Origin: Capnocytophaga gingivalis ATCC 33624
Lineage (GTDB): Bacteria > Bacteroidota > Bacteroidia > Flavobacteriales > Flavobacteriaceae
Length of the DNA stretch: 64,000 nt
Direction of reading: 5' to 3'
Assembly (NCBI RefSeq): GCF_000174755.1
Contig: NZ_ACLQ01000010.1
Span: forward strand, 124,001-188,000
The notes under the pieces were generated by a model. The model was not told the origin of the DNA. It saw only the letters and a list, made by a program, of their open reading frames with translations, and did no database searches. The position numbers were made by a program, and so were the translations under genes. This document shows positions 26,973-37,620 of this stretch, piece by piece. Each line of letters opens with the position of its first letter. The first letter of the stretch is position 1.

Positions 26973-27704
26973 ATGGGACAAAAAACAAATCCAATAGGGA
27001 ATCGCCTTGGAATTATCAGAGGATGGGAATCCAACTGGTACGGAGGAAATGACTACGGAGACAAATTGGCTGAGGATGACAAAATCAGAAAATATGTGCA
27101 TACTCGTTTGGCTAAAGCTAGTGTTTCTCGCGTAATTATTGAAAGAACTTTGAAGCTTGTAACCGTTACTATCACTACTTCCCGACCAGGAAGCATCATC
27201 GGTAAGGGAGGTCAAGAGGTAGACAAGCTAAGAGAAGAACTTAAGAAAATTACTGGAAAAGATATTCAAATCAATATCTTTGAAATCAAAAGACCAGAAC
27301 TTGACGCTCCGCTTGTGGCAGCAAGTATCGCTCGACAAATTGAGAACCGTATCTCCTACCGTCGTGCTATCAAAATGGCTATCGCTGCTACTATGCGCAT
27401 GAATGCCGAAGGTATCAAAATCCAAATATCTGGCCGTCTCAATGGTGCTGAAATGGCACGTAACGAAAGCTACAAAGAAGGTCGTATCCCTCTTTCTACT
27501 TTCCGCGCCGATATCGATTATGCTACCGACGAAGCTCATACTACTTATGGCCGTATGGGTATCAAGGTTTGGATCATGAAAGGTGAAGTATATGGTAAAA
27601 GAGAACTTTCTCCACTAGTGGGAATGACTAAGAAAAACCTTAACGGTTCTTCTGCTTCCAAAGAAGGAAGTTCTGATGCAAAACGTGCTCGCCGAAAAAA
27701 ATAA
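26973..27704 (+). CDS. rpsC: 30S ribosomal protein S3
   Basis: A 243-residue protein with the KH domain ([20 protein letters not shown]) and the C-terminal domain ([20 protein letters not shown]). It helps form the mRNA entry channel and helicase activity. The C-terminus carries a Ser/Lys/Arg-rich tail. Confidence 0.98.
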   Translation: MGQKTNPIGNRLGIIRGWESNWYGGNDYGDKLAEDDKIRKYVHTRLAKASVSRVIIERTLKLVTVTITTSRPGSIIGKGGQEVDKLREELKKITGKDIQINIFEIKRPELDAPLVAASIARQIENRISYRRAIKMAIAATMRMNAEGIKIQISGRLNGAEMARNESYKEGRIPLSTFRADIDYATDEAHTTYGRMGIKVWIMKGEVYGKRELSPLVGMTKKNLNGSSASKEGSSDAKRARRKK

Positions 27705-27722
27705 TTTAAATTCAGTCAAGCA

Positions 27723-28142
27723 ATGTTACAACCAAAAAGAACAAAATATCGTAAGGATCAGAAGGGAAGAATGAAAGGTGTTTCTCAGCGAGGACATCAG
27801 CTCTCTAACGGAACATTTGGTATCAAATCCTTAGAGTCAGCTTTTATTACTGCCCGTCAAATAGAGTCCGCTCGTGTAGCAGCTACTCGTTATATGAAGC
27901 GTGAAGGACAGCTTTGGATCAAAATTTTCCCAGATAAGCCTATTACCAAAAAACCTTTGGAAGTACGTATGGGTAAAGGTAAAGGAGCTGTTGAGTACTG
28001 GGTAGCGGTAGTAAAGCCAGGACGTATCCTATTCGAAGTAGGTGGTGTACCTTTGGAAATTGCCAAAGAAGCCCTTCGCCTTGCCGCTCAGAAGTTACCC
28101 GTAACTACTAAGTTCGTTGTAGCGAGAGATTATCAAGATTAA
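27723..28142 (+). CDS. rplP: 50S ribosomal protein L16
   Basis: A 139-residue protein that organises the A-site tRNA region. [19 protein letters not shown] and [20 protein letters not shown] are diagnostic. Confidence 0.98.
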   Translation: MLQPKRTKYRKDQKGRMKGVSQRGHQLSNGTFGIKSLESAFITARQIESARVAATRYMKREGQLWIKIFPDKPITKKPLEVRMGKGKGAVEYWVAVVKPGRILFEVGGVPLEIAKEALRLAAQKLPVTTKFVVARDYQD

Positions 28143-28153
28143 TTTTATTAACA

Positions 28154-28345
28154 ATGAAACAGTCAGAAGTTAAAAATTTATCAGTCGCTGAGCTCGAGCA
28201 AAAGCTCATCGAACTTAAGAATACATATTCGGGAATGAAAATGGCTCACGCCATTTCTCCAATTGAGAATCCACTAACTATCCGTACTACGCGTAGAGCT
28301 ATCGCACGTATAGAAAGTGAGCTAACTCGTAGGAAATTACAATAA
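28154..28345 (+). CDS. rpmC: 50S ribosomal protein L29
   Basis: A 63-residue two-helix protein at the tunnel exit: KNLSVAELEQKLIELKNTYS, then NPLTIRTTRRAIARIESEL. It sits between rplP and rpsQ as usual. Confidence 0.96.
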   Translation: MKQSEVKNLSVAELEQKLIELKNTYSGMKMAHAISPIENPLTIRTTRRAIARIESELTRRKLQ

Positions 28346-28360
28346 TCATTGTGGCTTAAT

Positions 28361-28618
28361 ATGGAAAAGAGAAATATCAGAAAAGAAAGAATAGGGATAG
28401 TTACCAGCAACAAAATGGACAAATCCATTGTGGTATCTGTAGTAAAACGTGTAAAACACCCTATGTACGGAAAATTCGTATTACAAACCAAAAAGTTTGT
28501 TGCACACGATGAAAAAAATGACTGCAACATCGGGGATACCGTGCGCATTATGGAAACACGTCCACTTAGCAAAACTAAGTGCTGGCGTTTAGTAGAAATC
28601 ATAGAAAGAGCGAAGTAA
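28361..28618 (+). CDS. rpsQ: 30S ribosomal protein S17
   Basis: An 85-residue OB-fold protein. The chosen ATG at 28361 gives [20 protein letters not shown]; an upstream in-frame ATG would add only four residues. [19 protein letters not shown] is diagnostic. Confidence 0.96.
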   Translation: MEKRNIRKERIGIVTSNKMDKSIVVSVVKRVKHPMYGKFVLQTKKFVAHDEKNDCNIGDTVRIMETRPLSKTKCWRLVEIIERAK

Positions 28619-28620
28619 TT

Positions 28621-28989
28621 ATGGTACAACAAGAATCAAGATTAAAAGTAGCAGATAATACCGGAGCCAAAGAAGTTTTGACTATCCGTGTACTTGGAGG
28701 AACTAAGCGCCGCTATGCTTCTGTAGGTGACAAAATCGTCGTTACTATCAAGGAAGCCACTCCTAATGGAACTGTAAAAAAAGGCCAAGTATCCACCGCT
28801 GTAGTGGTAAGAACCAAAAAAGAAGTAAGACGCCAAGATGGTTCTTACATCCGTTTTGATGAAAATGCTTGCGTACTACTCAACGCTGCTGGTGAAATGA
28901 GAGGTACCCGTGTCTTCGGCCCTGTAGCACGCGAACTCCGTGACAAGCAGTTTATGAAAATTGTGTCATTAGCACCCGAGGTGCTTTAA
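28621..28989 (+). CDS. rplN: 50S ribosomal protein L14
   Basis: A 122-residue protein. [20 protein letters not shown] is the standard start, so the ATG at 28621 is correct; an upstream in-frame ATG lies inside rps[21 protein letters not shown] is the conserved C-terminal signature. The gap to rpsQ is two bases. Confidence 0.97.
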   Translation: MVQQESRLKVADNTGAKEVLTIRVLGGTKRRYASVGDKIVVTIKEATPNGTVKKGQVSTAVVVRTKKEVRRQDGSYIRFDENACVLLNAAGEMRGTRVFGPVARELRDKQFMKIVSLAPEVL

Positions 28990-29002
28990 TATCTGTCCGA
29001 TA

Positions 29003-29317
29003 ATGATAAAGCTAAAAATTAAAGCAGGCGATACCGTGCAAGTAATCGCTGGTGACCACAAAGGGGAAAAAGGTAAAGTACTCAAAGTGGATCGCGAAAA
29101 AAATAGAGCTATCGTGGAAGGTGTGAACTTAGTATCAAAACATACCAAACCCAGTGCACAAAACCCTCAGGGAGGCATCATCAAAAAAGAAGCTCCTATT
29201 CATATCTCTAACCTCTCTCTTTTAGACCCTAAAACAGGAGAAATTACTCGCGTAGGATATGAACAACGTGATGGTAAAAAAGTAAGAATTTCTAAAAAAT
29301 CAAAACAAGTAGTGTAA
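29003..29317 (+). CDS. rplX: 50S ribosomal protein L24
   Basis: A 104-residue KOW-fold assembly initiator protein: [20 protein letters not shown] and [20 protein letters not shown]. It is two bases ahead of rplE. Confidence 0.97.
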   Translation: MIKLKIKAGDTVQVIAGDHKGEKGKVLKVDREKNRAIVEGVNLVSKHTKPSAQNPQGGIIKKEAPIHISNLSLLDPKTGEITRVGYEQRDGKKVRISKKSKQVV

Positions 29318-29319
29318 TT

Positions 29320-29871
29320 ATGACATATATACCTCGACTTAAAAAGGAATATAAGGAGCGCATAATTGCAGCTCTTAAGGAAGAATTTGGTTACAAAAAT
29401 GTAATGCAAGTTCCTAAACTTGAAAAAATCGTAGTAAGCCGCGGGGTAGGCTCTGCTGTTGCTGACAAAAAGCAAATAGAGTATGCCGTAGAGGAAATCA
29501 CTAAGATTACCGGTCAGAAAGCCGTCGCTACTACTTCCAAAAAGGACGTAGCTTCTTTTAAGCTCCGCCGTGGTATGTCCATCGGAGCTAAAGTAACTCT
29601 CCGTGGAGAACGTATGTATGAGTTCCTCGATAGGCTCATTACCACTGCCCTTCCTCGTGTAAGGGATTTCCAAGGAATCAAGGCTACAGGATTTGACGGA
29701 CGTGGCAACTATAACTTAGGTATCACCGAACAGATTATCTTCCCTGAGATTGATATTGATAAAATCAACAAAATCGCAGGTTTCGATATTACCTTCGTTA
29801 CTTCTGCTCCTACCGACAAAGAAGCAAAATCATTATTAACCGAATTAGGATTACCTTTTAAAAAGAATTAA
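29320..29871 (+). CDS. rplE: 50S ribosomal protein L5
   Basis: A 183-residue 5S rRNA-binding protein. Signatures are [20 protein letters not shown] and [20 protein letters not shown]. One base separates it from rpsN. Confidence 0.98.
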   Translation: MTYIPRLKKEYKERIIAALKEEFGYKNVMQVPKLEKIVVSRGVGSAVADKKQIEYAVEEITKITGQKAVATTSKKDVASFKLRRGMSIGAKVTLRGERMYEFLDRLITTALPRVRDFQGIKATGFDGRGNYNLGITEQIIFPEIDIDKINKIAGFDITFVTSAPTDKEAKSLLTELGLPFKKN

Positions 29872-29872
29872 T

Positions 29873-30142
29873 ATGGCGAAAGAATCAATGAAAGCTCGTG
29901 AAGTCAAAAGAGCTAAATTGGTAGCAAAATATGCTGAAAAACGCAAAGCTCTTAAGGAAGCTGGTGACTATGAAGCATTACAAAAACTACCTAAAAATGC
30001 ATCTCCTGTACGCTTGCACAATCGCTGCAAACTCACAGGTCGCCCTAAAGGATATATGCGCACATTTGGGATCTCTCGTGTGCTCTTCCGTGAAATGGCA
30101 AACAAAGGACTTATTCCGGGTGTAAAAAAAGCAAGTTGGTAA
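29873..30142 (+). CDS. rpsN: 30S ribosomal protein S14, zinc-free form
   Basis: An 89-residue protein of the long type. It has a single Cys ([20 protein letters not shown]) where the zinc type has CxxC pairs, so it does not bind zinc. Confidence 0.96.
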   Translation: MAKESMKAREVKRAKLVAKYAEKRKALKEAGDYEALQKLPKNASPVRLHNRCKLTGRPKGYMRTFGISRVLFREMANKGLIPGVKKASW

Positions 30143-30158
30143 TTAAATAAGAAAAGTT

Positions 30159-30557
30159 ATGTACACAGACCCAATCGCGGACTATTTGACTAGAATTCGC
30201 AACGCCAGTAGTGCAGGGCACCGAGTAGTAGAAATCCCTTCTTCAAACCTTAAAAAGGAAATTACCAAAGTCCTTTTTGACCAAGGGTATATCCTTAGCT
30301 ATAAGTTTGAAGAAAATGATGTACAAGGTACTATCAAAATAGCCCTCAAATACGATAAAGAAACCAAAGAACCTGTTATCAGAAAAATTGTACGTGTAAG
30401 TACCCCTGGACTTCGTAAGTATGTAGGGGCTAGCAAGCTTCCTCGTGTATTGAACGGACTTGGTATCACTATCGTTTCTACCTCTAAGGGTGTTATGACT
30501 GGAAAACAAGCCAGAGCTCTTAACATAGGTGGAGAAGTAATTTGTAATGTTTACTAA
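30159..30557 (+). CDS. rpsH: 30S ribosomal protein S8
   Basis: A 132-residue central-domain assembly protein: DPIADYLTRIRNASSAGHRV and VSTSKGVMTGKQARALNIGG. In other bacteria S8 represses the spc genes. Confidence 0.98.
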   Translation: MYTDPIADYLTRIRNASSAGHRVVEIPSSNLKKEITKVLFDQGYILSYKFEENDVQGTIKIALKYDKETKEPVIRKIVRVSTPGLRKYVGASKLPRVLNGLGITIVSTSKGVMTGKQARALNIGGEVICNVY

Positions 30558-30574
30558 AAAAATAGACTTAAAAA

Positions 30575-31117
30575 ATGTCAAGAATAGGTAAAGCTCCCAT
30601 CAGTATTCCTCAAGGAGTGACAATTACTATCAAAGAAAATATTGTTACTGTAAAAGGAAAACTCGGCGAATTAACCCAAGTGGTTAAAGACGTTGCTGTA
30701 AAGCAAGAAGATGGACAACTCATAGTGGAAAGACAATTAGATACTAAGCAAGGTAATGCACTACACGGTCTTTATCGTGCCCTACTTCACAATATGGTCG
30801 TAGGAGTATCTGAAGGTTTTACCAAAGAGTTAGAACTTGTAGGGGTAGGTTACCGTGCTACTAACCAAGGTCAAAGACTCGACCTTGCGCTCGGTTTCTC
30901 TCACAATATCCTCATGGAACTCCCTCAAGAAGTTAAAGTAGAAACTATCAACGAGAAAGGTAAGAACCCTATCATTAAGCTTACCTCTCATGATAAACAA
31001 TTATTAGGACAAGTAGCAGCTAAGATTCGTTCTTTCCGCAAGCCAGAACCTTACAAAGGAAAAGGTGTCAAGTTTGTAGGTGAAGAACTCAGAAGAAAAG
31101 CAGGTAAATCAGCTTAA
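30575..31117 (+). CDS. rplF: 50S ribosomal protein L6
   Basis: A 180-residue protein near the sarcin-ricin loop: [20 protein letters not shown] and the C-terminal [20 protein letters not shown]. Confidence 0.98.
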   Translation: MSRIGKAPISIPQGVTITIKENIVTVKGKLGELTQVVKDVAVKQEDGQLIVERQLDTKQGNALHGLYRALLHNMVVGVSEGFTKELELVGVGYRATNQGQRLDLALGFSHNILMELPQEVKVETINEKGKNPIIKLTSHDKQLLGQVAAKIRSFRKPEPYKGKGVKFVGEELRRKAGKSA

Positions 31118-31128
31118 AAAGTAACATA

Positions 31129-31482
31129 ATGGCATTATCAAAAATAGAAAGAAGACAACGTATTAAGTTCAGAATCAAAAAAATAGTTTCTGGAACTGCT
31201 CAAAAACCTCGTTTGGTTGTTTTTAGAAGCAATAGTGAAATCTATGCACAGATCATCGATGATACCAAAGGTGTTACTCTAGTAGCAGCCTCTTCTCGTG
31301 ATAAGGATCTAAAGGCAACAGGTACCAAAACTGAAAAAGCAAAACAAGTAGGTCAAGCTATCGCTAAAAAAGCTTTGGCTGCTGGTATCGAATCTATCTC
31401 TTTTGACCGAGGTGGCTATTTGTATCACGGACGTGTAAAATCCTTAGCAGAAGGAGCTAGAGAAGGCGGACTTAAATTCTAA
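31129..31482 (+). CDS. rplR: 50S ribosomal protein L18
   Basis: A 117-residue 5S rRNA-binding protein: [20 protein letters not shown] and [20 protein letters not shown]. It lies between rplF and rpsE. Confidence 0.98.
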   Translation: MALSKIERRQRIKFRIKKIVSGTAQKPRLVVFRSNSEIYAQIIDDTKGVTLVAASSRDKDLKATGTKTEKAKQVGQAIAKKALAAGIESISFDRGGYLYHGRVKSLAEGAREGGLKF

Positions 31483-31488
31483 GAAACT

Positions 31489-32013
31489 ATGTATCAGAAC
31501 TATAAAAATGTAGAATATGTAAAACCAAGCGGATTGGAACTTAAGGATCGCTTGGTGGGCGTACAACGCGTAACTAAGGTTACCAAAGGAGGACGTGCTT
31601 TCGGATTCTCTGCTATTGTAGTGGTAGGAGATGAAAATGGCGTAGTAGGACAAGGACTCGGAAAGTCTAAAGAGGTTTCTGAGGCTATTGCCAAAGCGGT
31701 GGAAGATGCTAAGAAAAACTTAGTTCGTATCCCCCTAAATGGTACTACCCTTCCTCACGAACAAAAAGGAAAATTCGGCGGAGCTCGTGTATATCTCCAA
31801 CCTGCCGCAGAAGGTACCGGAGTAATTGCCGGTGGAGTAGTACGTGCCGTGTTGGAATCCTTAGGAGTACATAACGTACTCTCCAAATCTCAAGGATCTT
31901 CTAACCCTCACAATGTGGTAAAAGCTACTTTCGATGCTTTGCTTAGGCTCAGAAGTGCTAAAACCATTGCTCAGCAACGTGGTATTTCCTTGGATAAAAT
32001 GTTTAAAGGTTAA
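31489..32013 (+). CDS. rpsE: 30S ribosomal protein S5
   Basis: A 174-residue fidelity protein. [20 protein letters not shown] and the [21 protein letters not shown] region ([20 protein letters not shown]) match the S5 domains. Confidence 0.98.
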   Translation: MYQNYKNVEYVKPSGLELKDRLVGVQRVTKVTKGGRAFGFSAIVVVGDENGVVGQGLGKSKEVSEAIAKAVEDAKKNLVRIPLNGTTLPHEQKGKFGGARVYLQPAAEGTGVIAGGVVRAVLESLGVHNVLSKSQGSSNPHNVVKATFDALLRLRSAKTIAQQRGISLDKMFKG

Positions 32014-32024
32014 AAAGCATTCTC

Positions 32025-32207
32025 ATGGCAAAGAAAATTATCGTAACACAGACTCGTAGTAGCATAAAGCGTGCTAAAACCCAAAAACTCACCCTTATCT
32101 CTTTAGGGTTGGGAACTATCGGGAAATCCGTAACGCATGAGGCTACCCCAAGTATCTTGGGAATGATTAATAAAGTAGAACACTTAGTTTCTGTACAAGA
32201 AGCATAA
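32025..32207 (+). CDS. rpmD: 50S ribosomal protein L30
   Basis: A 60-residue protein: KKIIVTQTRSSIKRAKTQKL and TPSILGMINKVEHLVSVQE. The position between rpsE and rplO confirms it. Confidence 0.97.
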   Translation: MAKKIIVTQTRSSIKRAKTQKLTLISLGLGTIGKSVTHEATPSILGMINKVEHLVSVQEA

Positions 32208-32228
32208 TAAACAAAGTAGCATTTAATT

Positions 32229-32681
32229 ATGAATTTAAGTAATTTGAAACCTGCACAAGGTTCAGTACACAAAGATGGGAAGCGCGTAGGTAGAGGTCAA
32301 GGTTCTGGTAAAGGTGGAACCTCCACTCGTGGACACAAGGGAGCTAAATCTCGCTCTGGATTCTCTACTAAAATTGGCTTTGAAGGGGGACAAATGCCTC
32401 TTCAACGTCGCGTACCAAAATTTGGTTTCAAAAACTTCAACCGTAAGGAATATACTGGTATCAACCTCGGAAAACTACAAGAATTGGTAGACAAGGGTGT
32501 AGTTACCGATACAGTCAATCTCGATATCCTCGTGGAAAACCGCTTGGCTAATAAGAATGACTTGGTTAAAATCCTTGGTGGAGGAGAGTTGAAAGCAAAA
32601 CTTAAGATCTCTGTTCATAAGTTCACTGCTAGCGCTAAAGCTGCTGTGGAAAAATTAGGCGGAGAAGCTATAACGCTCTAA
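32229..32681 (+). CDS. rplO: 50S ribosomal protein L15
   Basis: A 150-residue assembly protein: GRGQGSGKGGTSTRGHKGAK and FEGGQMPLQRRVPKFGFKNF. The gap to secY is 13 bases. Confidence 0.98.
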   Translation: MNLSNLKPAQGSVHKDGKRVGRGQGSGKGGTSTRGHKGAKSRSGFSTKIGFEGGQMPLQRRVPKFGFKNFNRKEYTGINLGKLQELVDKGVVTDTVNLDILVENRLANKNDLVKILGGGELKAKLKISVHKFTASAKAAVEKLGGEAITL

Positions 32682-32694
32682 TAAATGATATCTT

Positions 32695-34023
32695 ATGAAG
32701 AAGTTTATAGAGACCTTAACAAATGTCTGGAAAATAGAGGAGCTTCGTAATCGTATCATCCTTACTATTGGGATTTTGTTAGTGTACCGCTTTGGAGCAC
32801 ATATCATTCTCCCTGGGATTGATGCCAAGCAACTAAGTAGCCTTACTCAGAAGACTTCAGAGGGAGGATTGTTAGATATTCTTAATGCTTTCACTGGAGG
32901 GGCTTTTGCTAAGGCCTCTGTATTTGCTTTGGGAATTATGCCTTACATCTCTGCCTCTATCGTAGTGCAGCTCATGGGAATCGCTATTCCTTATTTGCAA
33001 AAACTACAACAAGAAGGGGAGAGTGGTCGTAGGCGTATCAATCAGATTACTCGCTGGCTTACCATTGCCATTTGTATAGTACAAGCTCCTGCTTACCTGT
33101 ACTCAATCAGTGCTTTAGGGGTGCCTGAAGAGGCCTTTATCCAAGGAAAAGGATTAGGCTTTATCATCCCTTCTGTTATTATCTTGGTGACAGGAACTAT
33201 CTTCGCGATGTGGCTCGGTGAGAAAATCACTGATAAGGGAGTGGGCAACGGTATTTCCTTGCTCATTATGGTGGGGATTATCGCTCGTATGCCTCACGCT
33301 TTCTTCGGTGAGATGAACAGGGTTCACAGCCCTATGATTGTTATTGTAGAGATTCTTCTATGGCTCTTGGTGATCTTAGGTTGTATTTTCCTTACCTTGG
33401 CCGTGCGTCAGATTCCTGTGCAGTATGCCAGAAGAACTACCGGCGGTCAGGTGGAGAAGAATATCTTCGGTGCCAGACAGTATATTCCCCTTAAGCTCAA
33501 CTCAGCAGGGGTGATGCCAATCATCTTTGCACAAGCGATCATGTTCGTTCCCGCTGCTTTGGCAGGACTTTCTAAGTCCGATTGGGCACTTAGCATCCAG
33601 AATGCTTTCCGTTCACCTTTTGAATTTTGGTACAATGTCCTCTTTGGCTTTCTCATTATCATCTTTACTTATTTCTATACGGCCATTACCGTACCTAGCA
33701 ATAAGATGGCTGATGACCTTAAGCGCAACGGAGGCTTCATACCAGGGGTGAAACCAGGGCAAGAGACCAGTGATTATTTGGACAAAATCATGTCGCTCAT
33801 TACCTTCCCAGGATCTTTATTCTTAGTGGCTATAGCTGTACTTCCTGCCGTAGTGAACAAGTTGCCTTTATTGGAGATCGACCAGCAGTGGGCGCTCTTC
33901 TACGGAGGTACTTCCTTGCTCATCCTTGTAGGGGTAGCTATTGATACTATGCAACAAGTTAATTCATACCTACTCAATCGCCATTACGATGGCCTTATGA
34001 AAACAGGTAAAAAGAGAAGATAA
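32695..34023 (+). CDS. secY: Protein translocase subunit SecY
   Basis: A 442-residue inner-membrane protein with ten membrane segments, the central channel of the Sec translocon. The plug and N-terminal region is [20 protein letters not shown]; later [15 protein letters not shown] precedes the last two segments. Its final base is shared with the infA start codon. Confidence 0.97.
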   Translation: MKKFIETLTNVWKIEELRNRIILTIGILLVYRFGAHIILPGIDAKQLSSLTQKTSEGGLLDILNAFTGGAFAKASVFALGIMPYISASIVVQLMGIAIPYLQKLQQEGESGRRRINQITRWLTIAICIVQAPAYLYSISALGVPEEAFIQGKGLGFIIPSVIILVTGTIFAMWLGEKITDKGVGNGISLLIMVGIIARMPHAFFGEMNRVHSPMIVIVEILLWLLVILGCIFLTLAVRQIPVQYARRTTGGQVEKNIFGARQYIPLKLNSAGVMPIIFAQAIMFVPAALAGLSKSDWALSIQNAFRSPFEFWYNVLFGFLIIIFTYFYTAITVPSNKMADDLKRNGGFIPGVKPGQETSDYLDKIMSLITFPGSLFLVAIAVLPAVVNKLPLLEIDQQWALFYGGTSLLILVGVAIDTMQQVNSYLLNRHYDGLMKTGKKRR

Positions 34024-34238
34024 TGGCAAAGCAAGCAGCAATAGAACAAGATGGAACTATCATAGAGTCTCTCTCTAATGCAATGTTCCGTGTAGAATTG
34101 GACAATGGTCATGTGGTGACCGCTCACATCTCTGGGAAAATGCGTATGCACTACATTAAGCTCCTTCCTGGCGATAGGGTAAAGCTCGAGATGACACCTT
34201 ATGACCTTACCAAGGCACGCATCACTTACCGATATTAA
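34023..34238 (+). CDS. infA: Translation initiation factor IF-1
   Basis: A 71-residue OB-fold protein: [20 protein letters not shown] and [20 protein letters not shown]. It blocks the A site during initiation. It overlaps secY by one base. Confidence 0.98.
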   Translation: MAKQAAIEQDGTIIESLSNAMFRVELDNGHVVTAHISGKMRMHYIKLLPGDRVKLEMTPYDLTKARITYRY

Positions 34239-34269
34239 TAATATAATTCGTTTTTAAAACAGACAACAG

Positions 34270-34386
34270 ATGAAAGTAAGAGCATCTATTAAAAAAAGAA
34301 GCCCCGAGTGCAAGATTGTGCGAAGAAAAGGGGTATTGTACGTAATTAACAAAAAGAATCCGAGATTCAAACAAAGACAAGGATAA
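34270..34386 (+). CDS. rpmJ: 50S ribosomal protein L36, zinc-free form
   Basis: A 38-residue protein read from ATG at 34270 to TAA at 34384-34386. [20 protein letters not shown] and PRFKQRQG are family signatures. Only one of the four zinc ligands (a Cys) remains and the usual His is Phe, so this is the C-minus form that works without zinc. Confidence 0.96.
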   Translation: MKVRASIKKRSPECKIVRRKGVLYVINKKNPRFKQRQG

Positions 34387-34389
34387 ATT

Positions 34390-34764
34390 ATGGCACGAAT
34401 AGCAGGTATTGACCTACCAAAACACAAGAGAGGAGTCATAGGACTTACTTACATCTTTGGAATTGGTAGAAGTAGAGCTAAAGAAATTTTGAAAACAGCT
34501 CAAGTAGATGAAGACATCAAAGTAAGCGATTGGAACGATGAGCAGATCACTCGTATCCGTGAAGCAGTTTCTTCTTACAAGATAGAAGGGGAATTGCGTT
34601 CTGAAGTGCAATTGAACATCAAGCGACTTATGGATATTGGTTGCTATCGTGGTATCCGCCACCGTTCTGGATTGCCTTTGCGCGGTCAAAAAACGAAGAA
34701 TAACTCTCGTACAAGAAAAGGAAAACGAAAAACTGTTGCTAACAAGAAGAAAGCAACTAAATAA
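34390..34764 (+). CDS. rpsM: 30S ribosomal protein S13
   Basis: A 124-residue head protein: [20 protein letters not shown] and [20 protein letters not shown]. It bridges to the 50S subunit. Confidence 0.98.
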   Translation: MARIAGIDLPKHKRGVIGLTYIFGIGRSRAKEILKTAQVDEDIKVSDWNDEQITRIREAVSSYKIEGELRSEVQLNIKRLMDIGCYRGIRHRSGLPLRGQKTKNNSRTRKGKRKTVANKKKATK

Positions 34765-34775
34765 TAAGTAGCGAT

Positions 34776-35168
34776 ATGGCAAAAACAAATACAAAAGTTA
34801 CCAAAAAACGCAAAGTAGTGATTGAATCTTCTGGAGAAGCTCATATCTCAGCTACTTTCAACAATATCATCATCTCTCTTACTAACAAAAAAGGAGATGT
34901 GATTTCTTGGTCTTCTGCAGGAAAAATGAAGTTCAGAGGCTCTAAAAAAAATACTCCTTATGCAGCTCAGGTAGCTGCCGAAGATGCTGCTAAAACAGCT
35001 TTCGACGCAGGACTTAAAAAAGTACGTGTATTCGTAAAAGGTCCTGGAGTAGGTAGAGAATCTGCCATCCGTAGTATTCACAATGCAGGAATCGAAGTAA
35101 CTGAAATTATCGACGTTACTCCTCTTCCTCACAACGGATGCCGCCCTCCTAAAAGACGTAAAGTATAA
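34776..35168 (+). CDS. rpsK: 30S ribosomal protein S11
   Basis: A 130-residue platform protein: [20 protein letters not shown] and the C-terminal [18 protein letters not shown]. An 88-base structured gap follows before rpsD. Confidence 0.98.
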   Translation: MAKTNTKVTKKRKVVIESSGEAHISATFNNIIISLTNKKGDVISWSSAGKMKFRGSKKNTPYAAQVAAEDAAKTAFDAGLKKVRVFVKGPGVGRESAIRSIHNAGIEVTEIIDVTPLPHNGCRPPKRRKV

Positions 35169-35184
35169 CAAATGTAACCCTTCA

Positions 35185-35235
35185 GAGAGAGGCCACGATT
35201 ATCGAAGGACAAGCCTTAATTCATAATCCTCTCTC
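35185..35235 (+). promoter_or_regulatory. Structured leader upstream of rpsD
   Basis: The gap folds as one extended hairpin. GAGAGAGG (35185-35192) pairs with CCTCTCTC (35228-35235), then GATTAT with ATAAT(C), then AAGG with CCTT around an ACAAG loop. S4 commonly represses its own synthesis by binding its messenger, so an S4-responsive element is the natural inference. I recall an S4-Bacteroidia leader motif in the RNA literature that should be compared. Confidence 0.6.
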
Positions 35236-35256
35236 ACTTTAATTCAAAATTGTAAA

Positions 35257-35862
35257 ATGGCAAGATATACAGGCCCAAAAACTAAAATCGCTCGTAAGTT
35301 TGGTGAAGCGATTTTCGGAGAAGATAAGTCTTTTGCTAAAAAGAACTATCCTCCTGGACAGCATGGAATAAACCGCAAAAGAGCCAAACGCTCTGAATAT
35401 GCAATCCAGCTACAAGAAAAACAAAAAGCAAAATATACCTATGGTATCCTTGAACGTCAGTTCCAGAATATGTACGAAAAGGCACGCCGTAGCAAGGGGG
35501 TAACCGGTGAGGTGCTCCTTCAGCTCTGCGAAGCACGCTTGGACAATGTTGTATACCGTATGGGTATCGCTCCTTCTCGCCGTGCTGCTCGCCAGCTCGT
35601 TTCTCACCGCCATATCACTGTCAATGGAGAAGTCGTGAATATCCCTTCTTACTCCCTAAAACCTGGTGATATCGTAGGAGTACGCCACAAATCACAATCT
35701 CTTACTGTGATTGAAAATTCCTTGGCAAGTAATAGCTCTGTGTACGAATGGATTACCTGGAATCCTGAAAAATTGGAAGGTACTTTCGTCGCACTCCCTC
35801 AGCGTATCCAAATACCTGAAAACATTAAAGAACAGTTAATCGTAGAGTTGTACTCTAAATAA
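35257..35862 (+). CDS. rpsD: 30S ribosomal protein S4
   Basis: A 201-residue primary 16S-binding protein and candidate repressor of this part of the operon. [20 protein letters not shown] begins the protein, and the S4 RNA-binding domain is in [20 protein letters not shown]. No zinc cysteines are present. Confidence 0.98.
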   Translation: MARYTGPKTKIARKFGEAIFGEDKSFAKKNYPPGQHGINRKRAKRSEYAIQLQEKQKAKYTYGILERQFQNMYEKARRSKGVTGEVLLQLCEARLDNVVYRMGIAPSRRAARQLVSHRHITVNGEVVNIPSYSLKPGDIVGVRHKSQSLTVIENSLASNSSVYEWITWNPEKLEGTFVALPQRIQIPENIKEQLIVELYSK

Positions 35863-35882
35863 TATTAGTCAGCAGTCACATT

Positions 35883-36875
35883 ATGGCATTATTCAATTTT
35901 CAAAAACCAGATAAGGTTATCATGATTGAATCCTCTGAGTTTGAGGGAAAATTCGAATTTCGACCCCTCGAACCAGGCTATGGACTCACCATCGGTAACG
36001 CATTACGAAGAGTAATGCTCTCCTCCTTAGAGGGCTACGCAATCACTTCGGTTAAAATAGATTCAGTAGAACACGAATTCTCTACCATCACTGGGGTGGT
36101 TGAAGATGTTACTGAAATCATTTTGAACTTGAAGCAAGTGCGTTTCAAACTGCAAACGGAAGGTACTGACCATGAAAAGGCTTCTATCTCTGTAACCGGT
36201 AAGAAACAATTGACTGCGGGTGATTTTCAAAAATTTATAACAGGATTTCAAGTACTTAACCCCGATTTGGTTATCTGTAATATGGAACCCGACGTGGCTA
36301 TCAAAATGGATATCACCATTGATAAGGGTATGGGTTATGTTTTCGCTGAGGAAAATACCAAACCTAATATGCCTATGGGTACCATCCCTACCGATGCCAT
36401 CTTTACACCTATCAAAAATGTAAAATACAGCATCGAAAACTATCGTGTGGAACAAAAAACCGACTACGAAAAGTTGATTTTTGAAATCAAAACAGATGGT
36501 TCCATCCATCCTAAGGATGCCTTGATGGAAGCGGCTAAGACTCTTATTCATCACTTCATGCTTTTCTCCGATGAGCGCATCACCATTGAGCCTGAAGAGG
36601 TTGTCCAGCCTGAAAGCTATGACGAAGAGTCTCTACATATGCGACAGCTCCTCAAGACCAAGCTTATAGACATGGATCTTTCTGTTCGAGCCCTTAACTG
36701 CCTCAAAGCAGCTGAAGTGGATACTTTAGGGGATTTGGTTTCTTTCACTAAAACGGACTTGATGAAGTTCCGCAACTTCGGTAAAAAGTCTCTCACTGAG
36801 CTCGATGAGCTGGTAGAAAGCAAAGGACTGACCTTCGGTATGGATCTCTCAAGATACAAATTGGAGAAAGAGTAA
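35883..36875 (+). CDS. rpoA: RNA polymerase alpha subunit
   Basis: A 330-residue protein. The N-terminal assembly domain contains [20 protein letters not shown]. The C-terminal DNA-binding domain contains [20 protein letters not shown] and [15 protein letters not shown]. The length is normal. Confidence 0.98.
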   Translation: MALFNFQKPDKVIMIESSEFEGKFEFRPLEPGYGLTIGNALRRVMLSSLEGYAITSVKIDSVEHEFSTITGVVEDVTEIILNLKQVRFKLQTEGTDHEKASISVTGKKQLTAGDFQKFITGFQVLNPDLVICNMEPDVAIKMDITIDKGMGYVFAEENTKPNMPMGTIPTDAIFTPIKNVKYSIENYRVEQKTDYEKLIFEIKTDGSIHPKDALMEAAKTLIHHFMLFSDERITIEPEEVVQPESYDEESLHMRQLLKTKLIDMDLSVRALNCLKAAEVDTLGDLVSFTKTDLMKFRNFGKKSLTELDELVESKGLTFGMDLSRYKLEKE

Positions 36876-36908
36876 TTAATTCTGGTATAATACATTAATT
36901 CAACGAAA

Positions 36909-37391
36909 ATGAGACACGGAGATAAAATAAATAATTTAGGAAGAACCGCCGCTCATAGAAAATCTATGTTGGCGAATATGGCTTGCTCCTTGATACAGCA
37001 CAAGCGTATCAACACTACCTTGGCCAAGGCTAAAGCCTTGAAGGTATTTGTAGAGCCTTTGATTACCAAATCAAAAGAGGATACTACGCACAACCGCCGT
37101 ATCGTATTCAGCCGTTTGCATAACAAATATGCCGTTACGGAGCTTTTCAAAAATATTTCAGTAAAAGTAGCCAACCGTCCAGGGGGATACACTCGTATCA
37201 TTAAGCTGGGTAACCGTTTGGGTGACAACGCTGAAATGGCGCTTATCGAATTAGTAGACTACAACGAAGTAGGATACTCTCCTAAGGGTACTGCCAAGAA
37301 GAAATCTACTCGTAGAAGCCGCGGTGGCAAGAAAGCCGCTGCTGAACAAGCGGCTCCTGAGGCTAAAGAAGGAAATTCTTCAGAGGCATAA
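36909..37391 (+). CDS. rplQ: 50S ribosomal protein L17
   Basis: A 160-residue protein. [20 protein letters not shown] and [20 protein letters not shown] identify it. It has a basic Ala/Lys-rich C-terminal extension of about 40 residues, common in Bacteroidota. It is the last gene of the ribosomal operon. Confidence 0.98.
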   Translation: MRHGDKINNLGRTAAHRKSMLANMACSLIQHKRINTTLAKAKALKVFVEPLITKSKEDTTHNRRIVFSRLHNKYAVTELFKNISVKVANRPGGYTRIIKLGNRLGDNAEMALIELVDYNEVGYSPKGTAKKKSTRRSRGGKKAAAEQAAPEAKEGNSSEA

Positions 37392-37410
37392 TAATTATTT
37401 TAAAACAAAG

Positions 37411-37440
37411 AAACCGCCCCTATTTTGGGGCGGTTTTTTA
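37411..37440 (+). terminator. Terminator of the ribosomal operon
   Basis: AAACCGCCCC, loop TATTTT, GGGGCGGTTT and then T residues. The stem is ten perfect base pairs. It ends the operon that starts at rpsL. Confidence 0.95.
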
Positions 37441-37570
37441 GTTAATATACCTCTCGCAATGTTATCTTTACAGGATTAATTTATAGTGCCTGATTCTGCT
37501 CTAAGTGGGCTATTTCTTGCAGTTCTTACTTGTCCTAAGAAAAACTATAGCCCTCCGAAAAAGGGAAAAT

Positions 37571-37602
37571 AAAAACCGCCTCCAAAGTGGAAGCGGCTTT
37601 TC
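37571..37602 (-). terminator. Terminator for the minus-strand gene at 37621
   Basis: CCGCCTCC (37576-37583), loop, GGAAGCGG (37589-37596) with one mismatch, flanked by A and T tracts. It lies just beyond the stop of the gene at 37621-38220. Confidence 0.75.
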
Positions 37603-37620
37603 ACAGCATTCAGTTTGAGG

